A stretch of 56,835 nucleotides of DNA from Lachnospiraceae bacterium (lineage in GTDB: Bacteria > Bacillota > Clostridia > Lachnospirales > Lachnospiraceae): NCBI GenBank assembly GCA_900766915.1, contig CAAFXE010000271.1:1-56835 (forward strand), read 5' to 3'. The number at the start of each line of letters is the position of its first letter. The first letter of the stretch is position 1. The notes under the pieces were generated by a model. It searched no databases, had not been told where the DNA came from, and saw only the letters and a program-made list of their open reading frames with translations. The translations under genes were made by a program, and so were the position numbers. Positions 43,570-52,358 of this stretch are shown here, in pieces.

Positions 43570-44696
43570 TTGTTCTGCTCCATTCCGGCCAGTTTTTCTT
43601 TTTTATACTGTGCAAATCTGCCTTCATCCAGGGCATCTCTGATCTCTTCCATCATATGATTGTAAAAATACAGGTTATGAAGCACGCAAAGTCTCATGCC
43701 CAGCATTTCTTTTGCTTTCAGTAAATGTCTGATATAAGCACGGGAGTAGCGGCGGCACGCCGGACACTGACAGCCTTCCTCGATAGGGCGTTCGTCCAGC
43801 TCGTATTTTGCATTGAAAAGGTTCAGCTTTCCCTGGTTTGTGTAAACATGGCCGTGGCGTCCGTTTCGGCTGGGGTAAACGCAGTCAAAGAAATCTACCC
43901 CTCGTTCCACTGCCTCCAGAATATTCTGGGGAGTACCAACGCCCATGAGATAGGTCGGTTTGTCCACCGGAAGGTAAGGAACGGTTGCTTCAATGATGCG
44001 GTACATATCCTCGTGGCTTTCGCCTACGGCAAGGCCGCCCAAAGCGTAGCCGTTAAGATCCATGTCAGCAATACGTTTGGCATGTTCGATACGCACATCC
44101 TCTAAAATTCCGCCCTGATTGATACCAAAAAGCATCTGATGCCTGTTGATGGTATCGTCCAGGCTGTTTAATCGGGCCATTTCCTCCTTACAGCGGGCAA
44201 GCCATCGGGTAGTGCGCGCTACCGATGCTTCAATGTAGCTACGCTCTGCCACACTGCTTGGACATTCATCAAATGCCATGGCAATGGTAGAGCCTAAATT
44301 GGACTGGATCTGCATACTTTCTTCCGGTCCCATGAAAATCTTACGGCCATCGATATGGGAGTTAAAATAAACCCCCTCTTCCTTGATCTTTCTCATTTTT
44401 GCCAGAGAAAATACCTGAAATCCGCCGGAATCGGTAAGAATCGGTCTTTGCCAGTTCATAAATTTATGGAGACCGCCAAATTCCTTGATCAGTTTATCAC
44501 CCGGACGGACATGTAAATGATAGGTATTGGATAATTCAACCTGACAGCCAATGGCCTCTAAATCCTCTGTAGAAACAGCTCCCTTAATGGCCGCTACAGT
44601 TCCCACATTCATAAATACAGGGGTCTGGATCACGCCGTGGACTGTATGAAATTCACCGCGCTTTGCCATGCCCTCTCTTTTTAATAACTTGTACAT
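43566..44696 (-). CDS. tgt: Queuine tRNA-ribosyltransferase
   Basis: 376 residues. Swaps the guanine at position 34 of certain tRNAs for preQ1. The active site shows LTDSGGFQVFSL, FDECPSS, GINQGG, GGLAVGE, and the nucleophile region DFFDCVYPSRNGRHG. The zinc site is CQCPAC followed downstream by the His in LCVLHNLYF. The start at 44696 (MYKLLKREG) has an AGGAGA ribosome site and matches family N-termini better than the upstream ATG at 44726. No other queuosine gene is in the window. Confidence 0.95.
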   Translation of the reverse strand: MYKLLKREGMAKRGEFHTVHGVIQTPVFMNVGTVAAIKGAVSTEDLEAIGCQVELSNTYHLHVRPGDKLIKEFGGLHKFMNWQRPILTDSGGFQVFSLAKMRKIKEEGVYFNSHIDGRKIFMGPEESMQIQSNLGSTIAMAFDECPSSVAERSYIEASVARTTRWLARCKEEMARLNSLDDTINRHQMLFGINQGGILEDVRIEHAKRIADMDLNGYALGGLAVGESHEDMYRIIEATVPYLPVDKPTYLMGVGTPQNILEAVERGVDFFDCVYPSRNGRHGHVYTNQGKLNLFNAKYELDERPIEEGCQCPACRRYSRAYIRHLLKAKEMLGMRLCVLHNLYFYNHMMEEIRDALDEGRFAQYKKEKLAGMEQNK

Positions 44697-44765
44697 AGAA
44701 ATCTCCTGATATATCTTGAATTGCATCTGTCCATGATGATATACTAATTAACTAAGGCAGATATC

Positions 44766-44784
44766 AAAACAGATACGAAAACAG
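44766..44784 (+). repeat. Partial dispersed repeat, copy upstream of aroC
   Basis: AAAACAGATACGAAAACAG retains only the right half of the core. A TGATGCC/GGCATCA inverted repeat (44822-44828 with 44857-44863) follows closer to aroC and could form a leader hairpin. Confidence 0.5.
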
Positions 44785-44891
44785 TATAAGTGATAGAAAG
44801 ACTTTCGTCAATTTATATCCGTGATGCCACTTGGAAACCTTTTCAAATTTGGCTTAGGCATCAGAATAATAGCGGAAGAATGAGGTAACAT

Positions 44892-46001
44892 ATGTCAGCA
44901 GGATCAGGAATCGGCAGACTTTTCAGGGTAACGACCTGGGGAGAATCCCATGGAAAGGGCGTAGGCGTTGTGGTAGACGGATGCCCCGCAGGGCTTCCTC
45001 TTTGTGAAGAAGATATCCAAATCTATTTAAATAGAAGAAAACCGGGTACATCAAAGTTTACGACTCCCCGGAAGGAAGATGATCTCGTGGAAATTTTATC
45101 CGGGGTATTTGAAGGTAAAACAACAGGTACACCGATTTCCATGGTGGTATTTAATAAGACCCAGCGAAGCAAGGATTACAGTGAGATTGCTTCCTACTAC
45201 AGACCCGGCCATGCCGACTATACCTATGATTGCAAATATGGATTCCGGGATTACACCGGAGGCGGCCGTTCCTCAGGAAGAGAAACCATTGCCAGAGTGG
45301 CAGCAGGAGCCATCGCAGCCAAGCTGTTAAAAGAAATGGGTATTTCCGTGGAGGCCTATACAAAGGCCATCGGACCTGTGGCAATCTCCCCGGAGCATTT
45401 TGACATCAATCAGCGACTGGAAAATGCAGTGTGCATGCCGGATGAGGAGGCAGCACAAAGAGCAGAAGTCTATCTGGAAGCATGCATGAAGGAACATAAT
45501 TCCTCCGGCGGTGTCATCGAGTGCAGGATCAGTCGGGTACCGGCAGGTCTTGGGGAGCCATGCTTCGACAAATTAAGTGCAGACCTTGGGAAAGCAGTGC
45601 TGTCCATTGGTGCCGTGAAGGGCTTTGAGATTGGTGACGGCTTCGGCGTGGCAGAAGCCACCGGCCTTACCAACAATGATGCTTTTGCCTTTGACGAGGA
45701 AGGCAATGTGATAAAGAAGACCAACCATGCTGGAGGAATCTTAGGCGGTATTTCCGATGGAAGTGAAATTATCTTCCGTGCAGCCATTAAGCCCACACCT
45801 TCCATTCATGCAACCCAGGAAACCGTCAATAAAAACGGGGAAAACATTTCCATCAATATCAAGGGGCGCCACGACCCGGTCATCGTACCAAGAGCAGTGG
45901 TGGTGGTAGAGTGTATGGCAGCCATTACAGTGCTGGATGCCCTTCTGGTCAATATGAGTTCCCGGGTAGACCGGATTAAAGAATTTTATGAAAAAATATA
46001 G
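44892..46001 (+). CDS. aroC: Chorismate synthase
   Basis: 369 residues. Converts EPSP to chorismate using reduced flavin, the last step of the shared aromatic pathway. Motifs: GESHGKGVGVVVDGCPAGL at the N-terminus, the flavin and substrate region FRDYTGGGRSSGRETIARVAAGA, and RHDPVIVPRAVVVVE near the C-terminus. The aminotransferase and aroK-like genes elsewhere in the window are not linked to it. Ribosome site is the weak GAGGTAAC. Confidence 0.96.
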   Translation: MSAGSGIGRLFRVTTWGESHGKGVGVVVDGCPAGLPLCEEDIQIYLNRRKPGTSKFTTPRKEDDLVEILSGVFEGKTTGTPISMVVFNKTQRSKDYSEIASYYRPGHADYTYDCKYGFRDYTGGGRSSGRETIARVAAGAIAAKLLKEMGISVEAYTKAIGPVAISPEHFDINQRLENAVCMPDEEAAQRAEVYLEACMKEHNSSGGVIECRISRVPAGLGEPCFDKLSADLGKAVLSIGAVKGFEIGDGFGVAEATGLTNNDAFAFDEEGNVIKKTNHAGGILGGISDGSEIIFRAAIKPTPSIHATQETVNKNGENISINIKGRHDPVIVPRAVVVVECMAAITVLDALLVNMSSRVDRIKEFYEKI

Positions 46002-46016
46002 AGAGGATTCCGGATT

Positions 46017-47813
46017 ATGAGACTTGGAGTGACAAAAAAACAAAAAGGGTACTGCTTTGCCTTTGCCAATGGGACAGGAGAGCCGTGTACACTGCTTTTA
46101 TATAAAAGAGGTGAAAAACTTCCTGAAAAGAAGGTCCCCATGACCCGTACCATGGGAGATATTTATGCTGCCTGTGTGGAAAAGATCAGTGCAAAAAATT
46201 ATGAATATGCCTACCAGGTGGGGGAAAAGATCGTGTTGGATCCTTATGCCACAGGAATCTCCGGAAAAGGAAAATTCGGAGAACAGGTAGATTCATCCCG
46301 CCTTCGCTGTACCTTCGACCATGCGGAGTATCCATGGGAGGATGACAGGCATCCGGAAACACCGTTTTCGGAATCCCTGATCTACTGTACCCATTTAAGA
46401 GGCTATACCATGGACAAGTCCTCCAGAGTAAGAGCCAAGGGTACCTTTAAGGGAATGATAGAAAAGATTCCCTATCTGGTTTCCTTAGGTGTAAAGCAGC
46501 TGGAGCTGATGCCCATTTATGAATTTGAGGAGTTTCCGCGTCCAAAGAAAAAAACATCCATGTATGAGCCGGAGGCTATGCCGGAAACTTTGAAATTAAA
46601 TTACTGGGGATATACCTCCGGATTTTATTTTGCACCGAAGGCCAGTTATGCTGCCGGAAAAGATCCTGCAAGAGAATTAAAGGATCTGGTAAAGGCACTC
46701 CATAAGGCAGGCATTGAGCTGATTATGGAATTCTATTTTGAAGAATCCACAGCGCCTTACCTTGTGATGGACTGTTTAAAATACTGGGTGGAAGAGTACC
46801 ATATTGATGGCATTCATATTAACCGCAGTGCCGTGCCCATGAAGAATCTTGTCATGGATCCGGCCTTTAAGACAACGAAAATATTTACGGAATACTTTGA
46901 AACCTCAGAGCTTTTGGAGGAACCGAAAAAAGCAGACAGAAGACACCTGGCAGAGTACCGGGACGGATTTTTAATTGACGCCAGACGTCTGTTAAAGGGA
47001 GACGAGGATATGCTTCGTTCCTTTGCAGAAAAATCCAGAAGAAATCCGGACAATATCGGTGTTGTAAACTACATGGCAAACCATAACGGATTTACTATGA
47101 TGGATATGGTTTCCTATGACGAGAAGCATAATGAAGCCAACGGGGAAAATAACCGGGACGGCAACAACTATAACTACAGCTGGAACTGCGGCATAGAAGG
47201 TGCCTGCAGCAAAAAAGCCATTGCGGGACTTCGTTTAAAACAGCTTCGCAATGCCTTTGCCATGCTGATGTTTGCCCAGGGAATTCCGCTCATTTACGGC
47301 GGCGATGAATTTTGTAATTCCCAGAAGGGAAATAATAATGTTTACGGACAGGACAACGAGCTGTCCTGGGTTTCCTGGAACCGTTCCAAAGCATCCCTGC
47401 AGCTTTTGGATTATGTAAAGCAGCTCATTGCATTTCGAAAAGAGCACGGAGCCTTCCATATGAAGAAGGAAGCCTCCATGACTGATTATAAATCCATCGG
47501 AGTGCCGGATCTTTCTTACCACGGAGAGAGTGCATGGTATGGCGGCTTTGAAGCCTACCGCCGCCATCTGGGCATGATGTACGGCGCAGGCTACGGAGAG
47601 GAAAATACCATCTATGTGGCCTATAACCTGCACCAGTCAGAGCATGAATTCGGTTTGCCACTGTTGCCTAAGAAAAAAGTGTGGAAAAAGATCTTCGACA
47701 CCTCCGGCGATGTGGATAACTTCTGTCTGGAAGGTGAAAAAATCGAAAAGCAACGGACATTGAAGTTAAGCGGCAGAACGATCTGTGTGCTGGAAGGAAT
47801 GTCAGATGAATAA
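46017..47813 (+). CDS. GH13 debranching-like protein lacking catalytic aspartates
   Basis: 598 residues with the architecture of glycogen debranching enzymes (GlgX/isoamylase): a CBM48-like N-terminus, then a GH13 barrel. Strong family runs are HNEANGENNRDGNNYNYSWN and FAQGIPLIYGGDEF. Yet the catalytic sites are changed. Region I (usually DVVYNH) is MEFYFEE. The nucleophile Asp of region II (GFRFD) is Asn269 in GIHIN. The HD of region IV is HN (Asn357). The acid/base Glu is kept (Glu292, TKIFTEYFE). It is probably inactive as a hydrolase and may bind or regulate glucan, or act by a changed mechanism. 15 bases after aroC; overlaps the next gene by eight. Confidence 0.82.
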   Translation: MRLGVTKKQKGYCFAFANGTGEPCTLLLYKRGEKLPEKKVPMTRTMGDIYAACVEKISAKNYEYAYQVGEKIVLDPYATGISGKGKFGEQVDSSRLRCTFDHAEYPWEDDRHPETPFSESLIYCTHLRGYTMDKSSRVRAKGTFKGMIEKIPYLVSLGVKQLELMPIYEFEEFPRPKKKTSMYEPEAMPETLKLNYWGYTSGFYFAPKASYAAGKDPARELKDLVKALHKAGIELIMEFYFEESTAPYLVMDCLKYWVEEYHIDGIHINRSAVPMKNLVMDPAFKTTKIFTEYFETSELLEEPKKADRRHLAEYRDGFLIDARRLLKGDEDMLRSFAEKSRRNPDNIGVVNYMANHNGFTMMDMVSYDEKHNEANGENNRDGNNYNYSWNCGIEGACSKKAIAGLRLKQLRNAFAMLMFAQGIPLIYGGDEFCNSQKGNNNVYGQDNELSWVSWNRSKASLQLLDYVKQLIAFRKEHGAFHMKKEASMTDYKSIGVPDLSYHGESAWYGGFEAYRRHLGMMYGAGYGEENTIYVAYNLHQSEHEFGLPLLPKKKVWKKIFDTSGDVDNFCLEGEKIEKQRTLKLSGRTICVLEGMSDE

Positions 47814-48357
47814 AATATGGGGTCATCTTAAGACCATTACGACCCATAAGCTGGTCGTGATGAGAGAATGCTTTAAGATCGGTCTGTACCGGCAGGGACT
47901 TTTGCATGACATGTCAAAGTACGGACCTACAGAATTTATACAGGGCTGCAGAAACTATCAGGGAACTGCCAGTCCTCATTTAAAGGAGCGGGAGAAAAAG
48001 GGGTATTCTTCCGCCTGGCTCCATCACAAAGGACGCAACAAACATCATTTTGAATATTGGATCGATTACAGTCCCAATAATCATGATGGCATGGTGGGCT
48101 GTAAGATGCCGCCAAATTATGTTGCGGAGATGATGATGGACCGCATTGCAGCATCGAAGGTATATAATAAGGGACATTATGATCAGCATATGCCGCTTGC
48201 GTATTATGAGCGTGGGAAGCATGCCTATATGATCCATCCGGAAACGAGGGCACTTTTGGAATATCTGCTTCGTATGCTGGATCAGCAGGGGGAGGATGTA
48301 ACCTTTGATTACATCCGGAAAAATTTAGTCGGAAAGAAGGAATATCCGAAATTTTAA
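47806..48357 (+). CDS. DUF5662 family protein
   Basis: 183 residues. Contains LLHDMSKYGPTEF, WLHHKGRNKHHFEYW and NVAEM-like MPPNYVAEMMMDRIAAS, a set of His and Asp typical of an HD-like or metal-binding enzyme fold (the LHDxSKY motif). The substrate is unknown. Starts at ATG 47806 inside the end of the GH13-like gene, with GGAAGGA before it, so translation is coupled. Cytoplasmic, no membrane segment. Confidence 0.78.
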   Translation: MNKIWGHLKTITTHKLVVMRECFKIGLYRQGLLHDMSKYGPTEFIQGCRNYQGTASPHLKEREKKGYSSAWLHHKGRNKHHFEYWIDYSPNNHDGMVGCKMPPNYVAEMMMDRIAASKVYNKGHYDQHMPLAYYERGKHAYMIHPETRALLEYLLRMLDQQGEDVTFDYIRKNLVGKKEYPKF

Positions 48358-48374
48358 GGTTTCGGGTGAGAAAT

Positions 48375-48731
48375 ATGAAATACGTAAAACAGTTTGCATT
48401 GATCGCATTGATGACATTCCTTGGGGAATGCTTAAACCGCCTGCTTCCATTGCCGGTACCTGCCAGTATCTATGGAATGCTTCTTTTGTTTGTCTGTCTT
48501 CAGACAGGGATTCTGAAGCTTTCACAGATCGAGGAGACGGCGGATCTTTTTCTGGCAGTGATGCCGCTTTTCTTTATTTCGCCTACAGTCAGCCTGATGG
48601 TTACCATTGGAATTATCAAAGACAGCCTTCTGGGAATCATTGGGGTATGTGTCCTTTCCACCGCAGTGGTAATGGTGGTGACAGGGCTGGTATCTCAGGC
48701 CGTGATTCGTCATGAAAGGAAGGAGAAGTAA
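48375..48731 (+). CDS. CidA/LrgA family holin-like membrane protein
   Basis: 118 residues with about four membrane helices. The family opening FLGECLNRLLPLPVPASIYGMLLLF is present. CidA/LrgA proteins modulate murein hydrolase activity or act as small-metabolite carriers with LrgB-type partners. The ATG at 48375 has a GGGTGAG site before it; a GTG at 48366 is an alternative. The LrgB-like gene follows after four bases, the usual pairing. Confidence 0.88.
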   Translation: MKYVKQFALIALMTFLGECLNRLLPLPVPASIYGMLLLFVCLQTGILKLSQIEETADLFLAVMPLFFISPTVSLMVTIGIIKDSLLGIIGVCVLSTAVVMVVTGLVSQAVIRHERKEK

Positions 48732-48735
48732 GCAT

Positions 48736-49431
48736 ATGAATGAGTTTGTATTATCTTCCGTATATTTTGGTATGGTATTAAGCCTTATTTGTTACTGGGT
48801 GGCATTAAAAATTGCTGCAAAAGTAAAAAATACTCTTTGCAATCCGCTTCTGGTGTGCTGTGGTCTGATCATCGCGGTGCTGCTGATCTTTGATATTGAC
48901 TATGAGACCTATGACAGGGGAGCAAGTTACCTTACCTATTTTTTGACTCCGGCCACAGTATGTCTGGCAGTGCCGCTGTATCGGCAGTTTCAGGTGCTTA
49001 AGTCCAACTGGAAGGCGATTTTGCTTGGTATTTTTGCAGGCTGTGTGTCCTGCATGGTGATCATTGTAGCAGTAGCTTTGGTGCTTTCTTTCGAAGGAGC
49101 ATTGACAGCATCCATTTTACCAAAATCCATTACCACAGCCATTGCCATCGGACTTTCCGAGGAGATGGGAGGAATGCCTTCCGTCACGGTTGCCTGTGTC
49201 GTATTTACCGGAATTTTCGGAGCCTGCACGGCATCTGCATTTTTCAAACTGTTTAAAATTGAGGAGCCTGTTGCCCAGGGTCTGGCCTGCGGAACATCCG
49301 CCCATGCCATCGGTACCTCCGTTGCATTGGAGATGGGAGATGTGCAGGGAGCTATGAGCAGTCTTGCCATAGTGGTGACCGGAATCGTGACGGTGGTCAT
49401 TGCACCCATCGTCATGGGATTTTTAGCATAA
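48736..49431 (+). CDS. LrgB family membrane protein
   Basis: 231 residues with about six to eight helices, standard for LrgB/CidB. Landmarks are YDRGASYLTYFLTPATVCLAVPLY, LPKSITTAIAIGLSEEMGG, and AHAIGTSVALEMGDVQGAMSSLAIV. Works with CidA/LrgA in controlling cell lysis or exporting metabolites such as pyruvate. The ATG at 48736 has an AGGAGA ribosome site; an earlier in-frame start would overlap the upstream gene. Confidence 0.92.
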   Translation: MNEFVLSSVYFGMVLSLICYWVALKIAAKVKNTLCNPLLVCCGLIIAVLLIFDIDYETYDRGASYLTYFLTPATVCLAVPLYRQFQVLKSNWKAILLGIFAGCVSCMVIIVAVALVLSFEGALTASILPKSITTAIAIGLSEEMGGMPSVTVACVVFTGIFGACTASAFFKLFKIEEPVAQGLACGTSAHAIGTSVALEMGDVQGAMSSLAIVVTGIVTVVIAPIVMGFLA

Positions 49432-49476
49432 AAAGCATAAAAATAACATAAACTTTTTGCACATCTGAAAAGGAAA

Positions 49477-49504
49477 TTGTCAAAGGATACAGAATCTATA
49501 TAGT
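49477..49504 (+). promoter_or_regulatory. Promoter of the dgt-dnaG-rpoD operon
   Basis: TTGTCA at 49477-49482, 16-base spacer, TATAGT at 49499-49504, about 39 bases before the first gene. No terminator is obvious after the LrgB-like gene, so read-through may add to it. Confidence 0.55.
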
Positions 49505-49542
49505 AGAACCGATAACTCTTTTTACACAGGAGAGGTATTTCT

Positions 49543-50547
49543 ATGACAATACGGGAAAAGCAGGAGCAGTGGGAGGCACAGTATTTAAGTACTTATGCAG
49601 CCTTAAGTAAAAATTCCAGAGGCAGGGACCGCTATGAGTCCCAGTGCGACATTCGTCCCGTCTATCAAAGGGACAGGGACCGGATCTTGCACAGCAAGTC
49701 CTTTCGACGTCTGAAACATAAGACCCAGGTGTTTTTGACACCCCAGGGAGATCATTACCGGACAAGACTGACCCATACACTGGAGGTTTCACAAAATGCA
49801 CGGACCATTGCCAAGGCACTTCGTCTGAATGAAGACCTGGTGGAAGCCATTGCATTGGGGCATGACCTTGGACATACACCTTTTGGACATGCGGGTGAAC
49901 GTGCATTAAATGCTTTGTGTTCCAAGGGCTTCGGACATTTTGAACAGAGTGTGCGTGTGGTGGAAAAGCTGGAAAACGGAGGAAGAGGGTTAAATTTAAC
50001 CTATGAAGTCCGGGACGGTATCCGAAATCACCGAACTTCCGGAAGACCCAGTACCCTGGAAGGGAAGATCGTCCGTCTGTCGGATAAGATCGCTTATATT
50101 AACCATGATATTGATGATGCCATCCGGGCAGGGATCCTGGTAGCAGAAGACATCCCGGAGGAATATACCCGGGTGCTTGGAAACACTACCAGCCAGAGAC
50201 TCAATACCATGATCCACGATATTGTAAAACACAGTGAAGGTAAGCCGGACATTATCATGTCTGAGGATGTGAGCAAGGCTATGGCCGGTCTTCGTAAATT
50301 TATGTTTGCCAATGTATACACCAATCCAAAGGCAAAAGCGGAGGAACAAAAGGCACAGGATATGCTGGAGCATTTGTTTTCCTTTTATAAGGAGCATCCG
50401 GAAAAAATGTCTGAGGAGTATGTGGATATGCTGGAAAACAGAGGGGAAGCCTTAGAAGATGTAGTCTGTGACTACATTTCCGGCATGACCGATCAATATG
50501 CTATACAGAAATTCCAGGAGTATTTTGTACCAAGATCCTGGAGCTAA
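49543..50547 (+). CDS. dgt: dGTP triphosphohydrolase-like HD-domain protein
   Basis: 334 residues. HD-domain phosphohydrolase that splits dGTP or related dNTPs to nucleoside and triphosphate. The metal ligands are in TRLTHTLEVSQNAR, AIALGHDLGHTPFGH and SDKIAYINHDIDDA, and it opens with SKNSRGRDRYESQCDIRPVYQRDRDRI-type residues of the short Dgt group. Substrate range is not readable. Ribosome site AGGAGAGG. It precedes dnaG by 12 bases, the frequent clostridial order. Confidence 0.91.
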   Translation: MTIREKQEQWEAQYLSTYAALSKNSRGRDRYESQCDIRPVYQRDRDRILHSKSFRRLKHKTQVFLTPQGDHYRTRLTHTLEVSQNARTIAKALRLNEDLVEAIALGHDLGHTPFGHAGERALNALCSKGFGHFEQSVRVVEKLENGGRGLNLTYEVRDGIRNHRTSGRPSTLEGKIVRLSDKIAYINHDIDDAIRAGILVAEDIPEEYTRVLGNTTSQRLNTMIHDIVKHSEGKPDIIMSEDVSKAMAGLRKFMFANVYTNPKAKAEEQKAQDMLEHLFSFYKEHPEKMSEEYVDMLENRGEALEDVVCDYISGMTDQYAIQKFQEYFVPRSWS

Positions 50548-50559
50548 TAAGGAGTGAAC

Positions 50560-52320
50560 ATGTACTATCCTGATGAACTGGTAGAAGAGATCAGAGAGAA
50601 AAACGATATTGTCAGTGTCGTGGGAGAGTATGTCAAACTGACCAGAAAGGGCGGTTCCTATTTCGGACTTTGTCCTTTCCATAATGAAAAAACAGGATCC
50701 TTTTCCGTATCGCCGCAAAAGCAGATGTATTATTGCTTTGGCTGCCATAAAGGAGGCAATGTATTTAGTTTCCTCATGGACTATGAAAACTACACATTCC
50801 AGGAGGCAGTCAGGGTCTTAGGCGAGCGGGTTGGCGTGGAGCTGCCGGAAGCAGAGTATTCCGAAAGCGCCAGACAGCAAAAGGATGAAAAAACGAAAAT
50901 GCTGGAAATGTACAAGCATGCCGCTACCTTTTATTATCGGATGCTTCGTACAGAGCAGGGAAAAGTTGGCTATCAGTATCTGAAAAAAAGAGAACTGACA
51001 GACGAGACCATGAGAAAGTTTGGTCTGGGCTATTCTACCAAATTTGGAAAAGACTTATATATCTATTTAAAAAATCAGGGTTACTCCGATCAGCTGATGA
51101 TCGAGGGAGGCCTGGTTTCTCATAGTGAAAAGGCAGGAACCTATGACCGTTTCTGGAACAGGGTCATGTTTCCCATCATGGATGCCAATCACCGGGTGAT
51201 CGGATTTGGGGGACGCGTCATGGGAGAAGGGGAGCCAAAATACTTAAACTCCCCCGAGACAAAGATTTTTGATAAGAGCAGAAATCTTTATGGTCTTAAT
51301 TTTGCCAGAGCAAGCCGTAAGGATCATATGATCATCTGCGAAGGGTATATGGATGTCATTGCCCTTCATCAGGCAGGATTTACCGAGGCGGTAGCTTCTT
51401 TGGGAACGGCGCTTACGGAAAATCAGTGCCGTCTTCTGGCCCGTTATACAAAGAAGGTACTTCTGACCTACGACAGTGATGCGGCAGGCACCAATGCTGC
51501 ACTTCGGGCGATTCCCATGTTAAAGGAAGCGGGGTTAAGTGTCAGCGTTATCAATATGAAGCCTTATAAGGACCCGGATGAATTTATCAAAGCACTGGGG
51601 CCGGAAGGCTTTGAGGAACGAATCAATCAGGCGGTGGGAAGCTTCCTGTTTGAGATAGAAGTTATGGAGCAGCGTTATGATTTTAAAGATCCGGAATCAA
51701 AGACAGCCTTCTTTCAGGCAGTGGCAAAAAAGCTTTTGGAATTTTCGGAGGAAATCGAGCGAAGCAACTATGTGGAGGCGGTGGCAGAACGCTATCATCT
51801 TCCCTTTGAAAAACTAAAGAAAATGGTGGATACCTACGGGGAGATGCAAGATTCGATGCCGGTGAGGGAAAAACCCCGTTCCGGGATAAGGAAGCAGCCC
51901 AAAGAAGATGGTATCACAAAGGCACAGAAGCTTTTGATCACCTGGATGATCTCTGACGACAGATTGTTTGAAGTTATCAGAAAACAGGTGGAACTAAAAG
52001 ATTTTACCAACGAGTTATATCGTACCGTGGTGGAAATGCTTTATCAGCAGAAGGAACAGGGTGTTATCAAGCCCGCAGAAATTATCAGCCACTTCGCGGA
52101 CAGTGAAAACCAGGGGGAAATCGCATCTTTGTTTCATGCAGAATTGAAACAGGTGGAAAAGAAGGAAGAACTGGAAAAGGCATTGACAGAGACCATCATC
52201 AAGGTCAAGGAGCACAGCTATCAGGTGCAGATCGATGAAATGGATAAAAATGACATCATTGCCTGGCAGAGGATCCTTCAGGAAAAGAGTAAATTACAGA
52301 GACTGCATATTTCTCTTTAG
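50560..52320 (+). CDS. dnaG: DNA primase
   Basis: 586 residues. Makes RNA primers for replication. The N-terminal CHC2 zinc site has Cys38, His41, Cys59 and Cys62 (LCPFHNEKTGSF, YYCFGCHKGG). The toprim core has CEGYMDVIALH and TYDSDAAGTNAA. The C-terminal helicase-binding domain is the variable, helix-rich tail. Starts at ATG 50560 with AAGGAG upstream; a GTG two codons earlier is possible. Second gene of the dgt-dnaG-rpoD run. Confidence 0.95.
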   Translation: MYYPDELVEEIREKNDIVSVVGEYVKLTRKGGSYFGLCPFHNEKTGSFSVSPQKQMYYCFGCHKGGNVFSFLMDYENYTFQEAVRVLGERVGVELPEAEYSESARQQKDEKTKMLEMYKHAATFYYRMLRTEQGKVGYQYLKKRELTDETMRKFGLGYSTKFGKDLYIYLKNQGYSDQLMIEGGLVSHSEKAGTYDRFWNRVMFPIMDANHRVIGFGGRVMGEGEPKYLNSPETKIFDKSRNLYGLNFARASRKDHMIICEGYMDVIALHQAGFTEAVASLGTALTENQCRLLARYTKKVLLTYDSDAAGTNAALRAIPMLKEAGLSVSVINMKPYKDPDEFIKALGPEGFEERINQAVGSFLFEIEVMEQRYDFKDPESKTAFFQAVAKKLLEFSEEIERSNYVEAVAERYHLPFEKLKKMVDTYGEMQDSMPVREKPRSGIRKQPKEDGITKAQKLLITWMISDDRLFEVIRKQVELKDFTNELYRTVVEMLYQQKEQGVIKPAEIISHFADSENQGEIASLFHAELKQVEKKEELEKALTETIIKVKEHSYQVQIDEMDKNDIIAWQRILQEKSKLQRLHISL

Positions 52321-52358
52321 GTGGGGATATGCTAAAGAATAGGGTTGAGGTGGACAAT

